NCBI RefSeq assembly: GCF_900115175.1
Contig: NZ_FOYV01000001.1
Coordinates: 124,001-188,000, forward strand
Length of the DNA: 64,000 nt
Source of the DNA: Marinobacter gudaonensis
GTDB taxonomy: Bacteria; Pseudomonadota; Gammaproteobacteria; Pseudomonadales; Oleiphilaceae
Direction: 5' to 3'
The notes beneath the pieces are model-generated. The model did no database searches. It worked only from the letters and a program-made list of their open reading frames with translations, and had not been told where the DNA came from. Of the stretch, positions 47,402 to 59,577 are shown piece after piece. How positions within the stretch are numbered: the first letter of the stretch is position 1; each line of letters begins with the position of its first letter. A program made the translations under genes and the position numbers.

Positions 47402-48319
47402 TCACCGACCTTTGCCCGGGGCGGTAGCATTCTCCAACGCCTGCGATAGATCCGGATAGCGAAACGGATAACCGCCATCCATCAGTCGCGCCGGCATGGC
47501 TTTCTGTCCGGTCAACAGCAACCTTGCCATCTCGCCCAGGGCGACCTTGAGCACAGGCGCGGGCACAGGAAAGATGGTCGGGCGACCAAGAACCTTCCCG
47601 AGTGTCCGAGTGAATTCCGTATTCGTTACCGGGTTGGGGCTGACCACGTTGTAGGCGCCGGCGGCTTCCGGCGTTTCAAGCATCCACACCAGAGCCCCTA
47701 CAACGTCTTCCCGATGAACCCAGGGCATGTACTGTTGGCCATTACCAAGGCGACCGCCCAGACCGAGCCGAAACGGCGGCAGCATCCGCTCGAGGAATCC
47801 GCCGCCGGGGCCGGCAACCACGCCGGTGCGTGAAAAGCATACCCGTACGCCATCCTGTTCCAGTGGCCCGGCCGCTGCTTCCCAATCCCGGCACAGTCGG
47901 TGGGTAAACTCATCGTGAGGCGGTGTGTCCTCGGTTACTGTTTCAGCACCCTGATCACCGTAGAAGCCAACGGCGGAGCCGGACACCAGCACTTCCGGCC
48001 GCTTATCCCAGCTTCTAATCACCTCGACGAGGGTCTTGGTGACGCCTATGCGGCTGTCTCTGAGGGCCTCCTTGCGTGAGCTGGACCATCGTTTGTCGGC
48101 GATGCCCTCACCGGCAAGGTTGATGACGGCATCGAATCCTCCGTGGCCCCGAAGATGTTCCAGGCTGCGCACCGCGTCGACACGCCCGCAACACGCCTTG
48201 ACGGACTCCGGAGGCTGTCGGCTGAAAATCGTCAGTTCGTGTTTCCGTTCGTGAAGCTGCCGGCACAGGGCCTGGCCTATAAAGCCAGTGCCGCCGGTGA
48301 CAAGTATCCGTTTTGCCAT
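47402..48319 (-). CDS. yfcH: TIGR01777-type NAD(P)-binding epimerase-like protein, YfcH family
   Basis: A 305-residue short-chain-dehydrogenase-fold protein starting AKRILVTGGTGFIGQALCRQ, the dinucleotide-binding loop. A C-terminal DUF1731-type end reads TGQKAMPARLMDGGYPFRYP. FYGDQGAETVTEDTPP is the family's SxxxxYG-like region. The substrate is unknown. It is upstream of tRNA-Glu on the same strand and 53 bases after the CbiX-like gene. Confidence 0.87.
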   Translation of the reverse strand: MAKRILVTGGTGFIGQALCRQLHERKHELTIFSRQPPESVKACCGRVDAVRSLEHLRGHGGFDAVINLAGEGIADKRWSSSRKEALRDSRIGVTKTLVEVIRSWDKRPEVLVSGSAVGFYGDQGAETVTEDTPPHDEFTHRLCRDWEAAAGPLEQDGVRVCFSRTGVVAGPGGGFLERMLPPFRLGLGGRLGNGQQYMPWVHREDVVGALVWMLETPEAAGAYNVVSPNPVTNTEFTRTLGKVLGRPTIFPVPAPVLKVALGEMARLLLTGQKAMPARLMDGGYPFRYPDLSQALENATAPGKGR

Positions 48320-48372
48320 GGTTGATCCTCCGTCTGCCTGTTCAGCAACCGACGCTTGGCGACGACGCTCTC

Positions 48373-48747
48373 TCAGGCCGGCGCCTGTTCCAATTGAAGC
48401 ATAACAACGTCCCGGATTGCTTCGCCGAGGAGCGGGTTTTCCCCGATAGGCGGTGCCAGTCGAATCCGGGCTCCGTGGGTTTTCTCCAGATCGGCAATCA
48501 TGGCCGGTACGTCTTTGCGCAGATGACGGCCGGCCGCCAGGAACAGTGGTACGATGATCACGTCTCTGGTGCCTCGGCTGACGGCCTCTCCAATGACGGT
48601 ATCCATGGAAGGCTCGGCCAGCTCCATGTAGGCGATGCGGGCATCGTCGATTGACTTCAGCGTCGGTTCCGCCAGTTTCTCGAAGGTCTCACACCAACGC
48701 TTGTCACTGCTTCCATGGGCCAACAGAATGATGCAGGGGCTGTTCAT
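48373..48747 (-). CDS. cbiX: Short CbiX-type chelatase family protein
   Basis: A 124-residue protein with the start IILLAHGSSDKRW and IIVPLFLAAGRHLRKDVP, the two histidine regions of the CbiX/SirB chelatase family. The short form acts as a homodimer that inserts Co or Fe into a tetrapyrrole. No cobalamin or sirohaem genes lie nearby, so the metal and substrate are uncertain. Confidence 0.8.
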   Translation of the reverse strand: MNSPCIILLAHGSSDKRWCETFEKLAEPTLKSIDDARIAYMELAEPSMDTVIGEAVSRGTRDVIIVPLFLAAGRHLRKDVPAMIADLEKTHGARIRLAPPIGENPLLGEAIRDVVMLQLEQAPA

Positions 48748-48856
48748 TACCTCTCCCGGGGTTCAAGTGTGGTAGTCAGTTTGGTGGGGGCGGTCGTAAA
48801 TTCCGCTCCAGACCAAGTTACGGAGTGATGTTCCTAAATTAGCAGGGTGACGCAGA

Positions 48857-49459
48857 ATGTTCGATTGGAAAGAGATTCTGGATTTCTGGTTCGGTGAATT
48901 GGATGAGAACGGCTTGCCGGATGCGGAGCATCGAAACCGGTGGTTTCGCTCGGATCGCCGGTTTGACCAGGAAATCCGGCGCCGCTTCCTTTCCATGGTG
49001 CTGTTCGCATCGGAACAGGGTCTTGATCATTGGCGTAAAGAGGCCGGTGGCGTGCTGGCGGAAATCATTCTGCTTGATCAGTTCTCACGCAATATTTTCC
49101 GGGGTGCTGCCATGGCGTTCGAGCAGGATCGCCAGGCGCGCAAGCTCTGCCGCCAGGCCATGCAGAAGGGCCAGGACATGATGCTGCCCCCGGTCCATCG
49201 AGCCTTTCTGTATATGCCTTTGCAGCATTCCGAACGTCTGGAAGACCAGGACGATTCGGTGGAGTGCTACGAGCAGCTCGCCCGATCCACCCAGGGCCTC
49301 GTTTCCGACTTCATGGGCAGTTTTCTGCAATCCGCCCGGGATCATCGGGACATTATTGCGCGATATGGCCGCTTTCCCCACAGGAACCGTGCGCTGTCCC
49401 GGTTCTCGACTTCGCAAGAGCTGGACTATCTCAAGGGTGGTCGGAGTTTTGGCCAGTAA
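48857..49459 (+). CDS. DUF924 family protein
   Basis: A 200-residue all-helical protein starting FDWKEILDFWFGELDENGLP, with EIILLDQFSRNIFRG and the conserved HRAFLYMPLQHSERLEDQ and the C-terminal GRFPHRNRALSR. These blocks define DUF924, which is predicted to have a TPR-like fold. The biochemical role is not known. Single gene with a weak upstream ribosome-binding site. Confidence 0.85.
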   Translation: MFDWKEILDFWFGELDENGLPDAEHRNRWFRSDRRFDQEIRRRFLSMVLFASEQGLDHWRKEAGGVLAEIILLDQFSRNIFRGAAMAFEQDRQARKLCRQAMQKGQDMMLPPVHRAFLYMPLQHSERLEDQDDSVECYEQLARSTQGLVSDFMGSFLQSARDHRDIIARYGRFPHRNRALSRFSTSQELDYLKGGRSFGQ

Positions 49460-49559
49460 AGGCGATGGCATGCCGCATTACCGGGCTCCAAGTACGGCTT
49501 TTTCGTTAAATTTTTGTATAAAAATCGTACATTCGGAAGGCGTTGGCAAATTTGGCTGA

Positions 49560-49565
49560 TAAAAT
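49560..49565 (+). promoter_or_regulatory. Possible extended -10 promoter of the L,D-transpeptidase-like gene
   Basis: TAAAAT is preceded by TGA (an extended -10 arrangement) in a locally AT-rich gap, 71 bases before the ATG. No good -35 element is seen. Confidence 0.4.
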
Positions 49566-49635
49566 GCGCGACACTGAATTCCGGAAAGGCGGCAGTCTTC
49601 CACACCGCCCATGAGCATCTTATCGAGGACAGTTG

Positions 49636-50352
49636 ATGAAAAACACACGGCGTTCCGTGCTGGCAACGGTGGCCCTGGTCCTGGGATTCATCTGGTCAGC
49701 GTCGGCATTTTCGGCTTCTCTCGACGATCAGTTACTGGCCCGGCTGGGGCAATCCGCACCGAAAATCGATAAGCAGGTCCTGAAAACGGCCTTCAGTGCT
49801 TCCCGTTGCGCGATTTCCAACGGTGTGGACATGCCAGACCGGCTGGCGGTGATTGATTTCTCGCTGCCCTCAACGGAGGAGCGGCTGTGGATTTTTGACC
49901 TGAACACCGGAAAACTGTTGCTCCGGGACCTCGTGGCCCATGGCAGGAATTCTGGCAACCTGGAGTCAACCGAGTTTTCCAACGTAGAAGGCAGTCATCA
50001 ATCAAGCATCGGGTTGTTCCGTGCCAGCGAGAGCTACTATGGAAAGCACGGTTACTCGTTGCGTCTGGATGGCCTCGAGCCCGGTATCAACGATCTGGCC
50101 CGGCAGCGTGCCATTGTCATTCACGGTGCAGACTATGTGAATGAGGACTGGATCCACAAGTATGGTCGCATTGGTCGTAGTCATGGCTGTCCGGCCGTGG
50201 ACAACCAGGTCGTCCGCAAGGTGGTCGACAACCTGAAAGGAGGGCAGTTGGTGTTCAAGTACTTCCCCGACCAGCAGTGGCTCCACAGTTCCGGTTTCCT
50301 TAAATGTGACAACCGGACACTGGCAGGAAAAAACCTGAAAAAAAGTGGTTGA
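49636..50352 (+). CDS. Secreted L,D-transpeptidase catalytic domain (YkuD_2) protein
   Basis: A 238-residue precursor with a signal peptide (cleavage near SAFSA). It has the catalytic signature of the murein L,D-transpeptidase-like YkuD_2 family: His163 in VIHGADYV and SHGCPAVD with nucleophile Cys185. Such proteins act on peptidoglycan peptides in the periplasm, or on periplasmic substrates not yet defined. ATG 49636 follows GAGGACAG; a TTG three bases earlier is the alternative. tRNA-Gly follows. Confidence 0.83.
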   Translation: MKNTRRSVLATVALVLGFIWSASAFSASLDDQLLARLGQSAPKIDKQVLKTAFSASRCAISNGVDMPDRLAVIDFSLPSTEERLWIFDLNTGKLLLRDLVAHGRNSGNLESTEFSNVEGSHQSSIGLFRASESYYGKHGYSLRLDGLEPGINDLARQRAIVIHGADYVNEDWIHKYGRIGRSHGCPAVDNQVVRKVVDNLKGGQLVFKYFPDQQWLHSSGFLKCDNRTLAGKNLKKSG

Positions 50353-50410
50353 CGGCTTCAACTGGATCCGTAGAATACGCCTCCGTTGTCGGTAACAGCC
50401 GATCAGCATT

Positions 50411-50486
50411 GCGGGAATAGCTCAGTTGGTAGAGCACAACCTTGCCAAGGTTGGGGTCGCGAGTTCGAATCTCGTTTCCCGCTCCA
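50411..50486 (+). tRNA. tRNA-Gly (anticodon GCC)
   Basis: A 76-base cloverleaf: acceptor GCGGGAA with TTCCCGC, anticodon arm CAACC-TTGCCAA-GGTTG (anticodon GCC), T arm with GTTCGAAT, encoded CCA. Followed ten bases later by a strong terminator. Confidence 0.98.
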
Positions 50487-50495
50487 GAATTCCAG

Positions 50496-50526
50496 AACCC
50501 GGTCCTGAAAAGGCCCGGGTTTTTTC
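50496..50526 (+). terminator. Intrinsic terminator after tRNA-Gly
   Basis: AACCCGG (50496-50502) pairs with CCGGGTT (50515-50521), with inner CCT-GAAA-AGG pairing, and is followed by a T run. Confidence 0.88.
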
Positions 50527-50624
50527 GTTTCCGGACCCCTCGAACTCGGTTACCGAAGCCTCGGTCGGGTATACTCTCCGGCCGGAGTATCCCGTTTCAT
50601 TCGCCCGGTGGAGGTTCGCCTGCC

Positions 50625-51419
50625 ATGAAGGTTCACTCGCTCTTCGTTTACCCGGTCAAAGCCCTCTCGGGCATCGAAGTCCCTGCGTTTGCAATGGATG
50701 ATTTCGGCCCCGAGCATGACAGGCGCTGGATGATCATCGATGAGGATCGACGGTTTGTCACCCAGCGTGAGCACCCGGAGCTCGCCCTGATAACAACGTC
50801 GCTTGAGAACGGGCAGGTGAGGGTAGAGATTCCTGGAGAGGGCAACTACCCCCTGGTGCAGACGACGGAAGAGTTGCGCGTACTGGTCTGGCAGGACTGG
50901 GTCAAAGCCATCGGTGCCGAGCCGCGGGCCAATGAGGCCCTGAGCCGTTTTTGCGGCAAGCCGGTACGCTTTGTGTTCATGCCGGACACCAGTTTCCGGC
51001 GGGTAGATGCCGGTCGTGTTGAAGCATACCGCCGTGTGGGCTTCGCCGATGGTTTTCCGTTTCTGATCACCAGCACATCCTCTCTGGAGGAGCTGAACGG
51101 CCGGCTGGATACACCGGTGGAAATGCGCCGGTTCCGTCCCAATATTGTGATCGATGGGACACAGCCGTGGGACGAGGACGGTTGGCAGGAGTTGACCATT
51201 GCTGAGCAGGTTTTCAGTATTGTGAAGCCCTGTTCCCGTTGCGTGGTCACCACGGTGGACCCGGAGTCGGGGACCAAAGATCCTGAAGTTCAGCCTCTTC
51301 GCACACTCTCTCGCTATCGCCGAACTCCCGATGGAGTGATTTTCGGGCAGAATGCCATCCACGAATCGACGGGGAGGATTCGCGTGGGCGATCCCGTCAC
51401 TGTAAAACGATCGGAGTAG
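50625..51419 (+). CDS. MOSC domain protein with N-terminal beta-barrel (YcbX-like, no ferredoxin domain)
   Basis: A 264-residue protein beginning MKVHSLFVYPVKALSGIEVP, the MOSC_N barrel. It continues into a MOSC domain with RFRPNIVIDGTQPWDEDGWQ and the conserved cysteine region KPCSRCVVTTVDPESG. Family members bind molybdenum cofactor; YcbX reduces N-hydroxylated base analogues with the help of a C-terminal ferredoxin, which is absent here. An apparent longer reading frame begins inside tRNA-Gly and is not credible; GGAGG lies ten bases before the chosen ATG. Confidence 0.87.
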   Translation: MKVHSLFVYPVKALSGIEVPAFAMDDFGPEHDRRWMIIDEDRRFVTQREHPELALITTSLENGQVRVEIPGEGNYPLVQTTEELRVLVWQDWVKAIGAEPRANEALSRFCGKPVRFVFMPDTSFRRVDAGRVEAYRRVGFADGFPFLITSTSSLEELNGRLDTPVEMRRFRPNIVIDGTQPWDEDGWQELTIAEQVFSIVKPCSRCVVTTVDPESGTKDPEVQPLRTLSRYRRTPDGVIFGQNAIHESTGRIRVGDPVTVKRSE

Positions 51420-51427
51420 AATCAAAC

Positions 51428-53380
51428 GTGCCACTCTTAACTCTGGATGCCGTGTCGCTGGCCTATGGTATGCACCCGCTGCTGGACGACGCTTCGCTGG
51501 TAATCGATGCCGGCGAGCGGGTCTGTTTGCTCGGACGTAACGGTGAGGGCAAATCCACCCTGCTGAAGATTGTCAGCGGAGACGTGGTACCCGATGGCGG
51601 AGTCGTGCGGCTGGAGGACGGTGCCGTGCTGGCGGTTCTGCCACAGAATCTGCCGGTCAACGATTCCAGGACCGCCTACGAAGTTGTCTCCGGTGCGTTT
51701 CCGGAGACCGGCGAGCTACTGGCAGAGTTTCACCAGCTGTCACAGCAGGCAGACGAAGCCGGACTCGATCGACTGATGAAGGTGCAGGAGCGCCTGGAAG
51801 CCCTGGATGGCTGGCGCCTGGATCAGAAAGTGACCACCATCCTGGGACAATACGGTGTAGACGCTGACCGACGGCTGAACACTCTGTCTGGCGGCTGGCA
51901 GCGACGGGTCCTGCTGGCCCGGGCGCTGGTTGCCGATCCCGACATCCTGTTACTGGATGAGCCCACCAACCACCTGGATGTGCCTGCCATCGCGTGGCTC
52001 GAGGAAGCCCTCGGGCAGTTTCGCGGCGCCATGCTGTTTGTCAGCCACGACCGCGCCTTTATACGCAGCATGGCCACGCGCATTGTGGAGCTGGACCGGG
52101 GTAAACTGGTGAGTTTCGCTGCCACTTACGATCGCTATCTTGAGCTCAAAGAGAAGGCCCTGGAGGAAGAGGAGCGTCAGAATGCGCTGTTCGACAAGCG
52201 CCTGAAGCAGGAAGAGGCCTGGATTCGACAGGGTATCAAGGCCCGGCGGACTCGCAACATGGGTCGCGTGCGAGCACTCAAGGCCATGCGCGAGGAACAT
52301 CGGCAGCGCCGCAACCGGGGCGGTACCGCCAGTTTCGCAGTAGAAGAGGCAGCCCGTTCCGGAAAGCTGGTGGTGGAGACCCGGGACGCCGGCTTCCATT
52401 ATCCGGACGGAACTCCGGTGATTCGCGACATGAATCTCACCATCCTGCGTGGCGACAAGATTGGCCTGGTCGGAGAAAACGGCACCGGCAAAACCACCCT
52501 GGTTCGGCTCCTGCTGGGAGGGCTGAAACCCACTGAGGGCGCGGTGCGCCTGGGTACCAATCTGCAGGTGGCCTATTTCGACCAGCTCCGGGGAGAGCTG
52601 GATCTGGAGCGGAACGCCCTTGATAACCTCTCAGAAGGCAGGGAATACATCGATATCAATGGCCAGAGCAAACATGTGCTGGGCTATCTCCAGGAGTTCC
52701 TGTTCACGCCCGAGCGGGCGCGCTCGCCGGTTCGGGTGTTCTCGGGCGGGGAGCGGGCAAGACTTCTGCTTGCCAAACTGTTCAGTAAGCCTGCCAATAT
52801 TCTGGTGCTTGATGAGCCGACCAACGATCTCGACGTAGAAACTCTGGAGTTGCTTGAAGAGCAATTGGCGGAATTTTCCGGAACCGTGATCGTGATCAGC
52901 CACGACCGGGAATTTCTTGATAATGTAGTCACCGAAACGATCTTTCTTGACGGCTCCGGTCGGGTCCGGGAGTTTGTTGGCGGATACACCGACTGGCGCC
53001 GGCAAGGCGGCAGGTTTCCCTCAGAAGCGGGTGGAAATCGACCTGACAAGCAGGACAAGGCGCCCAGGGAGGAGAAAGCGCCTGCCGAACACCACGGTGG
53101 GGCTTCCGAAAAGGCCGTCGGTGGTTCCGTTAAGGAAAGCAAGGCTCGGCCAGCCAAGCTCAGTTACAAACTCAAGCTGGAACTGGAGCAGCTGCCGGGG
53201 CAGATTGAGGCATTGGAGCAGGAAGTCGCCAGCCTGCAGCAGATAATATCGTCACCAGATTTTTATTCAGGCCCGCCGAATGAAGTCTCGGCCACTCTGG
53301 AGCAGTTGACGGAAACGGAGAGCCGTCTGGAGAAGGTCATCGAGCGGTGGATGGAGCTGGAAGAACAGGCAAATCAATGA
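51428..53380 (+). CDS. uup: ABC-F ATPase, Uup family
   Basis: A 650-residue cytosolic protein with two ABC ATPase domains and no membrane segments. P loops are GRNGEGKST (about residue 37) and GENGTGKTT (about 350); signatures are LSGGWQRR and FSGGERAR. A charged linker lies between them and a C-terminal coiled coil spans about residues 575-650. Uup binds ribosomes or DNA and limits transposon excision in E. coli. The start is GTG. It overlaps the next gene (ATGA). Confidence 0.9.
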   Translation: MPLLTLDAVSLAYGMHPLLDDASLVIDAGERVCLLGRNGEGKSTLLKIVSGDVVPDGGVVRLEDGAVLAVLPQNLPVNDSRTAYEVVSGAFPETGELLAEFHQLSQQADEAGLDRLMKVQERLEALDGWRLDQKVTTILGQYGVDADRRLNTLSGGWQRRVLLARALVADPDILLLDEPTNHLDVPAIAWLEEALGQFRGAMLFVSHDRAFIRSMATRIVELDRGKLVSFAATYDRYLELKEKALEEEERQNALFDKRLKQEEAWIRQGIKARRTRNMGRVRALKAMREEHRQRRNRGGTASFAVEEAARSGKLVVETRDAGFHYPDGTPVIRDMNLTILRGDKIGLVGENGTGKTTLVRLLLGGLKPTEGAVRLGTNLQVAYFDQLRGELDLERNALDNLSEGREYIDINGQSKHVLGYLQEFLFTPERARSPVRVFSGGERARLLLAKLFSKPANILVLDEPTNDLDVETLELLEEQLAEFSGTVIVISHDREFLDNVVTETIFLDGSGRVREFVGGYTDWRRQGGRFPSEAGGNRPDKQDKAPREEKAPAEHHGGASEKAVGGSVKESKARPAKLSYKLKLELEQLPGQIEALEQEVASLQQIISSPDFYSGPPNEVSATLEQLTETESRLEKVIERWMELEEQANQ

Positions 53381-54045
53381 ATGTGAATTACAGTTTCAGT
53401 TTTAAAGACGGCCGCGCGGTCGAATTCAAGGTCACGGATCAGCCTACCACCCGGACCGGCAGCCTGCCCGCGTGGACCCGGCTCGAGCATTGCCAGTGCA
53501 GCAACTGTCCGCTCAAGGCATCGGAGTCACCGCATTGTCCCGCGGCCACAGAAATTCTTCCGGTGGTGGAGGCTTTCCAGGCCGAGGACGCTTATCAGAA
53601 GGTGGCCGTGAAAGTCACCGATGACCGGCGCAGCTATGCCAAGGAAACGTCCCTCGAGGAGGCACTGCGTTCGCTTCTCGGTCTCAAGATGGCCACCAGT
53701 GGATGCCCTGTGCTGTCGGAGCTCAAGCCCATGGCCGTCCACCACCTGCCGTTTGCCAGCAGCGATGAGTTCATCATGCGCAGCGTTTCCCACTATCTGC
53801 TTCAGCAGTACTTCGCCAAACGCAACCACCAGACGCCCGACTGGGAACTGAAGGGGCTGGTGGAGCGCAACCAGAGGCTACAGCTGGTAAATCAGGCGCT
53901 CTGGCAGCGAATTCATTCGGTCTGCAAAGGGGACAGCAATCTCAAGGCCCTGCTGAACTTCTTTTCTATGGCTTCGAGCGTCAGTTTTTCCCTGGAGAGC
54001 CAGCTGCGCAAGCTGGAAGCCAAAATGAAAGGGGAAGGTGGCTGA
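53377..54045 (+). CDS. Conserved-looking hypothetical with a four-cysteine N-terminal motif
   Basis: A 222-residue soluble protein whose ATG overlaps the uup stop. Residues 39-54 read CQCSNCPLKASESPHC, and another cysteine lies at 110 (TSGCPVLSELKPM). The spacing (C-x-C-x2-C-x9-C) suggests a bound metal or cluster. His122-His123 and a helical C-terminus (VERNQRLQLVNQALWQRIHS) follow. No signal peptide. I do not recognise the family or its function; translational coupling to uup is the only context. Confidence 0.7.
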   Translation: MNVNYSFSFKDGRAVEFKVTDQPTTRTGSLPAWTRLEHCQCSNCPLKASESPHCPAATEILPVVEAFQAEDAYQKVAVKVTDDRRSYAKETSLEEALRSLLGLKMATSGCPVLSELKPMAVHHLPFASSDEFIMRSVSHYLLQQYFAKRNHQTPDWELKGLVERNQRLQLVNQALWQRIHSVCKGDSNLKALLNFFSMASSVSFSLESQLRKLEAKMKGEGG

Positions 54046-54113
54046 GACAGCTCAGCCGGATGGCAGCCCGGGATAAGCGATTCCCGGGCTGGTGTTAGAG
54101 GCTGGCCAGGCTG

Positions 54114-54545
54114 TCAGTGAATGCGCACCGCAAGCACATCGCATTCGGTGCCATGCAGAACTCCGTTGGCTGTTGACCCGAGCAGCAACTGGAAGCCTTT
54201 TCTCCCGTGGCTGCCGACAATCACCAGATCAACCTCCTGCTCTTTGGCCAACCGATGGATTTCCGATTCGGGGCGTCCCACAGTCACCACCTGATTTTCC
54301 TTCGCAACGCCGTATTGATCGCCGTAGGCGCTCAGTTGCTCCCGCGCGGCTTTGTCGAGCTGGTCCTGCAGCTCGGTCAGGTCCATCGGGATATCGCCGC
54401 CGTAGGCGTAGCCAACGGGCTCAACCACGTGTACCAGCATCAAGTCAGCGCCATGGGCCTCACAGACGGCCTTGGCCTTGTCGAGGACCTGTGGGGCTTC
54501 TTCCGTAAGATCAATGGCAACAAGCATTTTCTTGTAGGCAGACAT
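54114..54545 (-). CDS. uspA: Universal stress protein A family
   Basis: A 143-residue single UspA domain: KMLVAIDLTEEAPQVL at the start and the ATP-binding loop GSHGRKGFQLLLGST (G-x2-G-x9-G-S) at about residues 113-127. Such proteins are induced in stasis and stress. Single gene, convergent with the hypothetical cysteine-motif gene. Confidence 0.92.
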   Translation of the reverse strand: MSAYKKMLVAIDLTEEAPQVLDKAKAVCEAHGADLMLVHVVEPVGYAYGGDIPMDLTELQDQLDKAAREQLSAYGDQYGVAKENQVVTVGRPESEIHRLAKEQEVDLVIVGSHGRKGFQLLLGSTANGVLHGTECDVLAVRIH

Positions 54546-54713
54546 CGTATCGCTCCTTCGTACACGGCTTTTGTATTGAGGATAGTACCTTAACTCTAAT
54601 CGGAAAAGGCGGGTGCCGATCTGACAGGCATCAAGAATTCAATAATAGGGCAGTTACGATGGGGAGGTTGGCCCGCCGTTGGAGAGACGGGCCGGATCAC
54701 TGATCAGAAATGG

Positions 54714-55532
54714 TCAGGCGTTGCCCTTAAGCAGCCGAATCGTGGTGGCCAGCCCGTCAAGGATACCTTTCGAGTACCTGTCAATCACGAAGCCAACGTT
54801 GTTCTCGTTGTAGTTGATGTAAGAACCGCGGATGAACTGCCACTTGGAGATGATGTCGTCGAGGGTGGCTTTAAGTTCCGGGGAGTTATCGCCCTGGGCA
54901 ACGGATGCCAGGAGTTTGTCGAGCTGCCGGGCCTGTTCATCCAGTGGTACTTCCAGATCGGAGCCCTGGAACGTCTGCGCCACCGAAGAATTCGTCCGCA
55001 CCGAGTACTTTGCCATCATCTGGGCCATTTTGACTGCAGCGGAGCGCGCTGCCTCAACCCGTGGGCTGGTCTCGGTCTGGGAGCTTTCCTGGGCGATACG
55101 GTAGAGCTCAGTGGCCTTTTCGTTCATGGTCAGGGCCTGGTTGGCCATGTCGGATACCAGGCGGAGATCGGGGTAGCCCCGGTTGCGAACATCGTTGATG
55201 TTGTCGCGCATGAGATTCTTGAACTTGTCGAACTCCTGGTTCAGGGAATTCAGTTCCTCTTCAGACAACGCGGTGGAGTCGCTGCCCGTAAGATTGTTCA
55301 TGGCATCGTTGGCCGCATTTATGCCCTGGACGATCTCATTAAGGGTGTCGGTGTCGCCGGTGCCGCTGAAGCGATAGTAGGCGTCCAGCGCCATGTAGTT
55401 ACTGACGCGGAAACTGTGCAGGTTGGAGAGGAATCCGTCGGCACCTTCCTGGGCCTGGGCGCTCATGGATGTCACTACCAGCAAAACAAGTGCGGTGATC
55501 AGCGATCGGACCCGCAGGTAAGCGTCTTTCAT
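54714..55532 (-). CDS. Secreted helical hypothetical protein
   Basis: A 272-residue precursor with a clear signal peptide (cleavage after AQA, about residue 27). The mature part is predicted to be nearly all helix, with repeated heptad-like stretches, for example GINAANDAMNNLTG and EFDKFKNLMRDNINDVRN. It resembles the periplasmic part of a PilJ or chemoreceptor sensor but has no membrane anchor or signalling domain. No catalytic motif. It stands alone, divergent from the fadBA promoter region. Function unknown; a soluble ligand-binding or sensor-partner role is inference. Confidence 0.65.
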   Translation of the reverse strand: MKDAYLRVRSLITALVLLVVTSMSAQAQEGADGFLSNLHSFRVSNYMALDAYYRFSGTGDTDTLNEIVQGINAANDAMNNLTGSDSTALSEEELNSLNQEFDKFKNLMRDNINDVRNRGYPDLRLVSDMANQALTMNEKATELYRIAQESSQTETSPRVEAARSAAVKMAQMMAKYSVRTNSSVAQTFQGSDLEVPLDEQARQLDKLLASVAQGDNSPELKATLDDIISKWQFIRGSYINYNENNVGFVIDRYSKGILDGLATTIRLLKGNA

Positions 55533-55960
55533 CGGATGGGGCTCCGTAATACGGTTTTATTATTGTGGACCAAAGTCGTAGGTCGAAGGTAAAGTAACTC
55601 CGACAGCCAATCAAGCAGTTTTGGCGCCGCCGGCTCAGGCAAATGTAAAGAACTATTAAATTTGCGTGATGAAGTTCCGGTTTTCTCTCAGCACTGGCCT
55701 GCAGTGCTCTGAAATATAACAACTCCGCATCAGATTCTTCGGCCGCCCCCGGTTTTTCGGGGACTTTTGCAGCCCTTCCGAAAGAAACAAATTGACAAAC
55801 GCGCTGTTTTTTTTCATCGTGTGCCCTCACGATTCAAACGACTGTATGAATTTTGGATCGAATGATCGGGCAGTGACCGAAATCTCGCTGCACAAGCAGC
55901 CGGCTCGAACGCATTGGCGCCGGTTGTCAGCAGTTCCAAACACAGACTGGAGATCAGTTG
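55533..55960. promoter_or_regulatory. 428-base gap upstream of fadBA with a possible fatty-acid regulator site
   Basis: No gene is seen. TTGACA occurs at 55792-55797 but without a good -10 at 17 bases. CAAACGACTGTATG (55835-55848) has the form CAAAC-N4-GTTTG with one mismatch, like the operator of PsrA, the long-chain-acyl-CoA-responsive TetR repressor of Pseudomonas. The left part, AT-rich, carries the promoter of the divergent secreted-protein gene. Confidence 0.35.
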
Positions 55961-59316
<3,356 letters not shown>

Positions 59317-59343
59317 TCGGCCCCGCTGATCAGTAAGCGAATG

Positions 59344-59375
59344 CAAGGCCCGGCGTATGCCGGGCCTTGTTGTTT
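59344..59375 (+). terminator. Intrinsic terminator after fadA
   Basis: CAAGGCCCGGC and GCCGGGCCTTG form an 11-pair stem around GTAT, followed by TTGTTT, 28 bases after the fadA stop. Confidence 0.85.
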
Positions 59376-59433
59376 AGGGCATGGGAAAATGCGATCGCGC
59401 GCAGAAAAAGGCAGGCCTTTAACAAAGAATGGG

Positions 59434-59462
59434 TTGTCTTGCCTATCTTGACCCTGTAAAAC
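59434..59462 (+). promoter_or_regulatory. Possible sigma-70 promoter of topA
   Basis: TTGTCT (59434-59439), a 17-base spacer and TAAAAC (59457-59462) lie about 115 bases before topA. Each hexamer matches four of six consensus bases. Confidence 0.4.
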
Positions 59463-59577
59463 AGTGAGCCTATACAGAATGGCAGCCTCTGTGGTTTCCA
59501 GTTGCCTGATTTTTATGCGAGTTTACGGTTCTGGTCAGAAAACAACCGAATGATCGCCAAGGATACAGATCTCCGAT

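Noticed and set aside
50442..50624. An upstream extension of the MOSC protein reading frame
   Set aside because: It starts inside tRNA-Gly and runs through the terminator; the credible start is the ATG at 50625 behind GGAGG.
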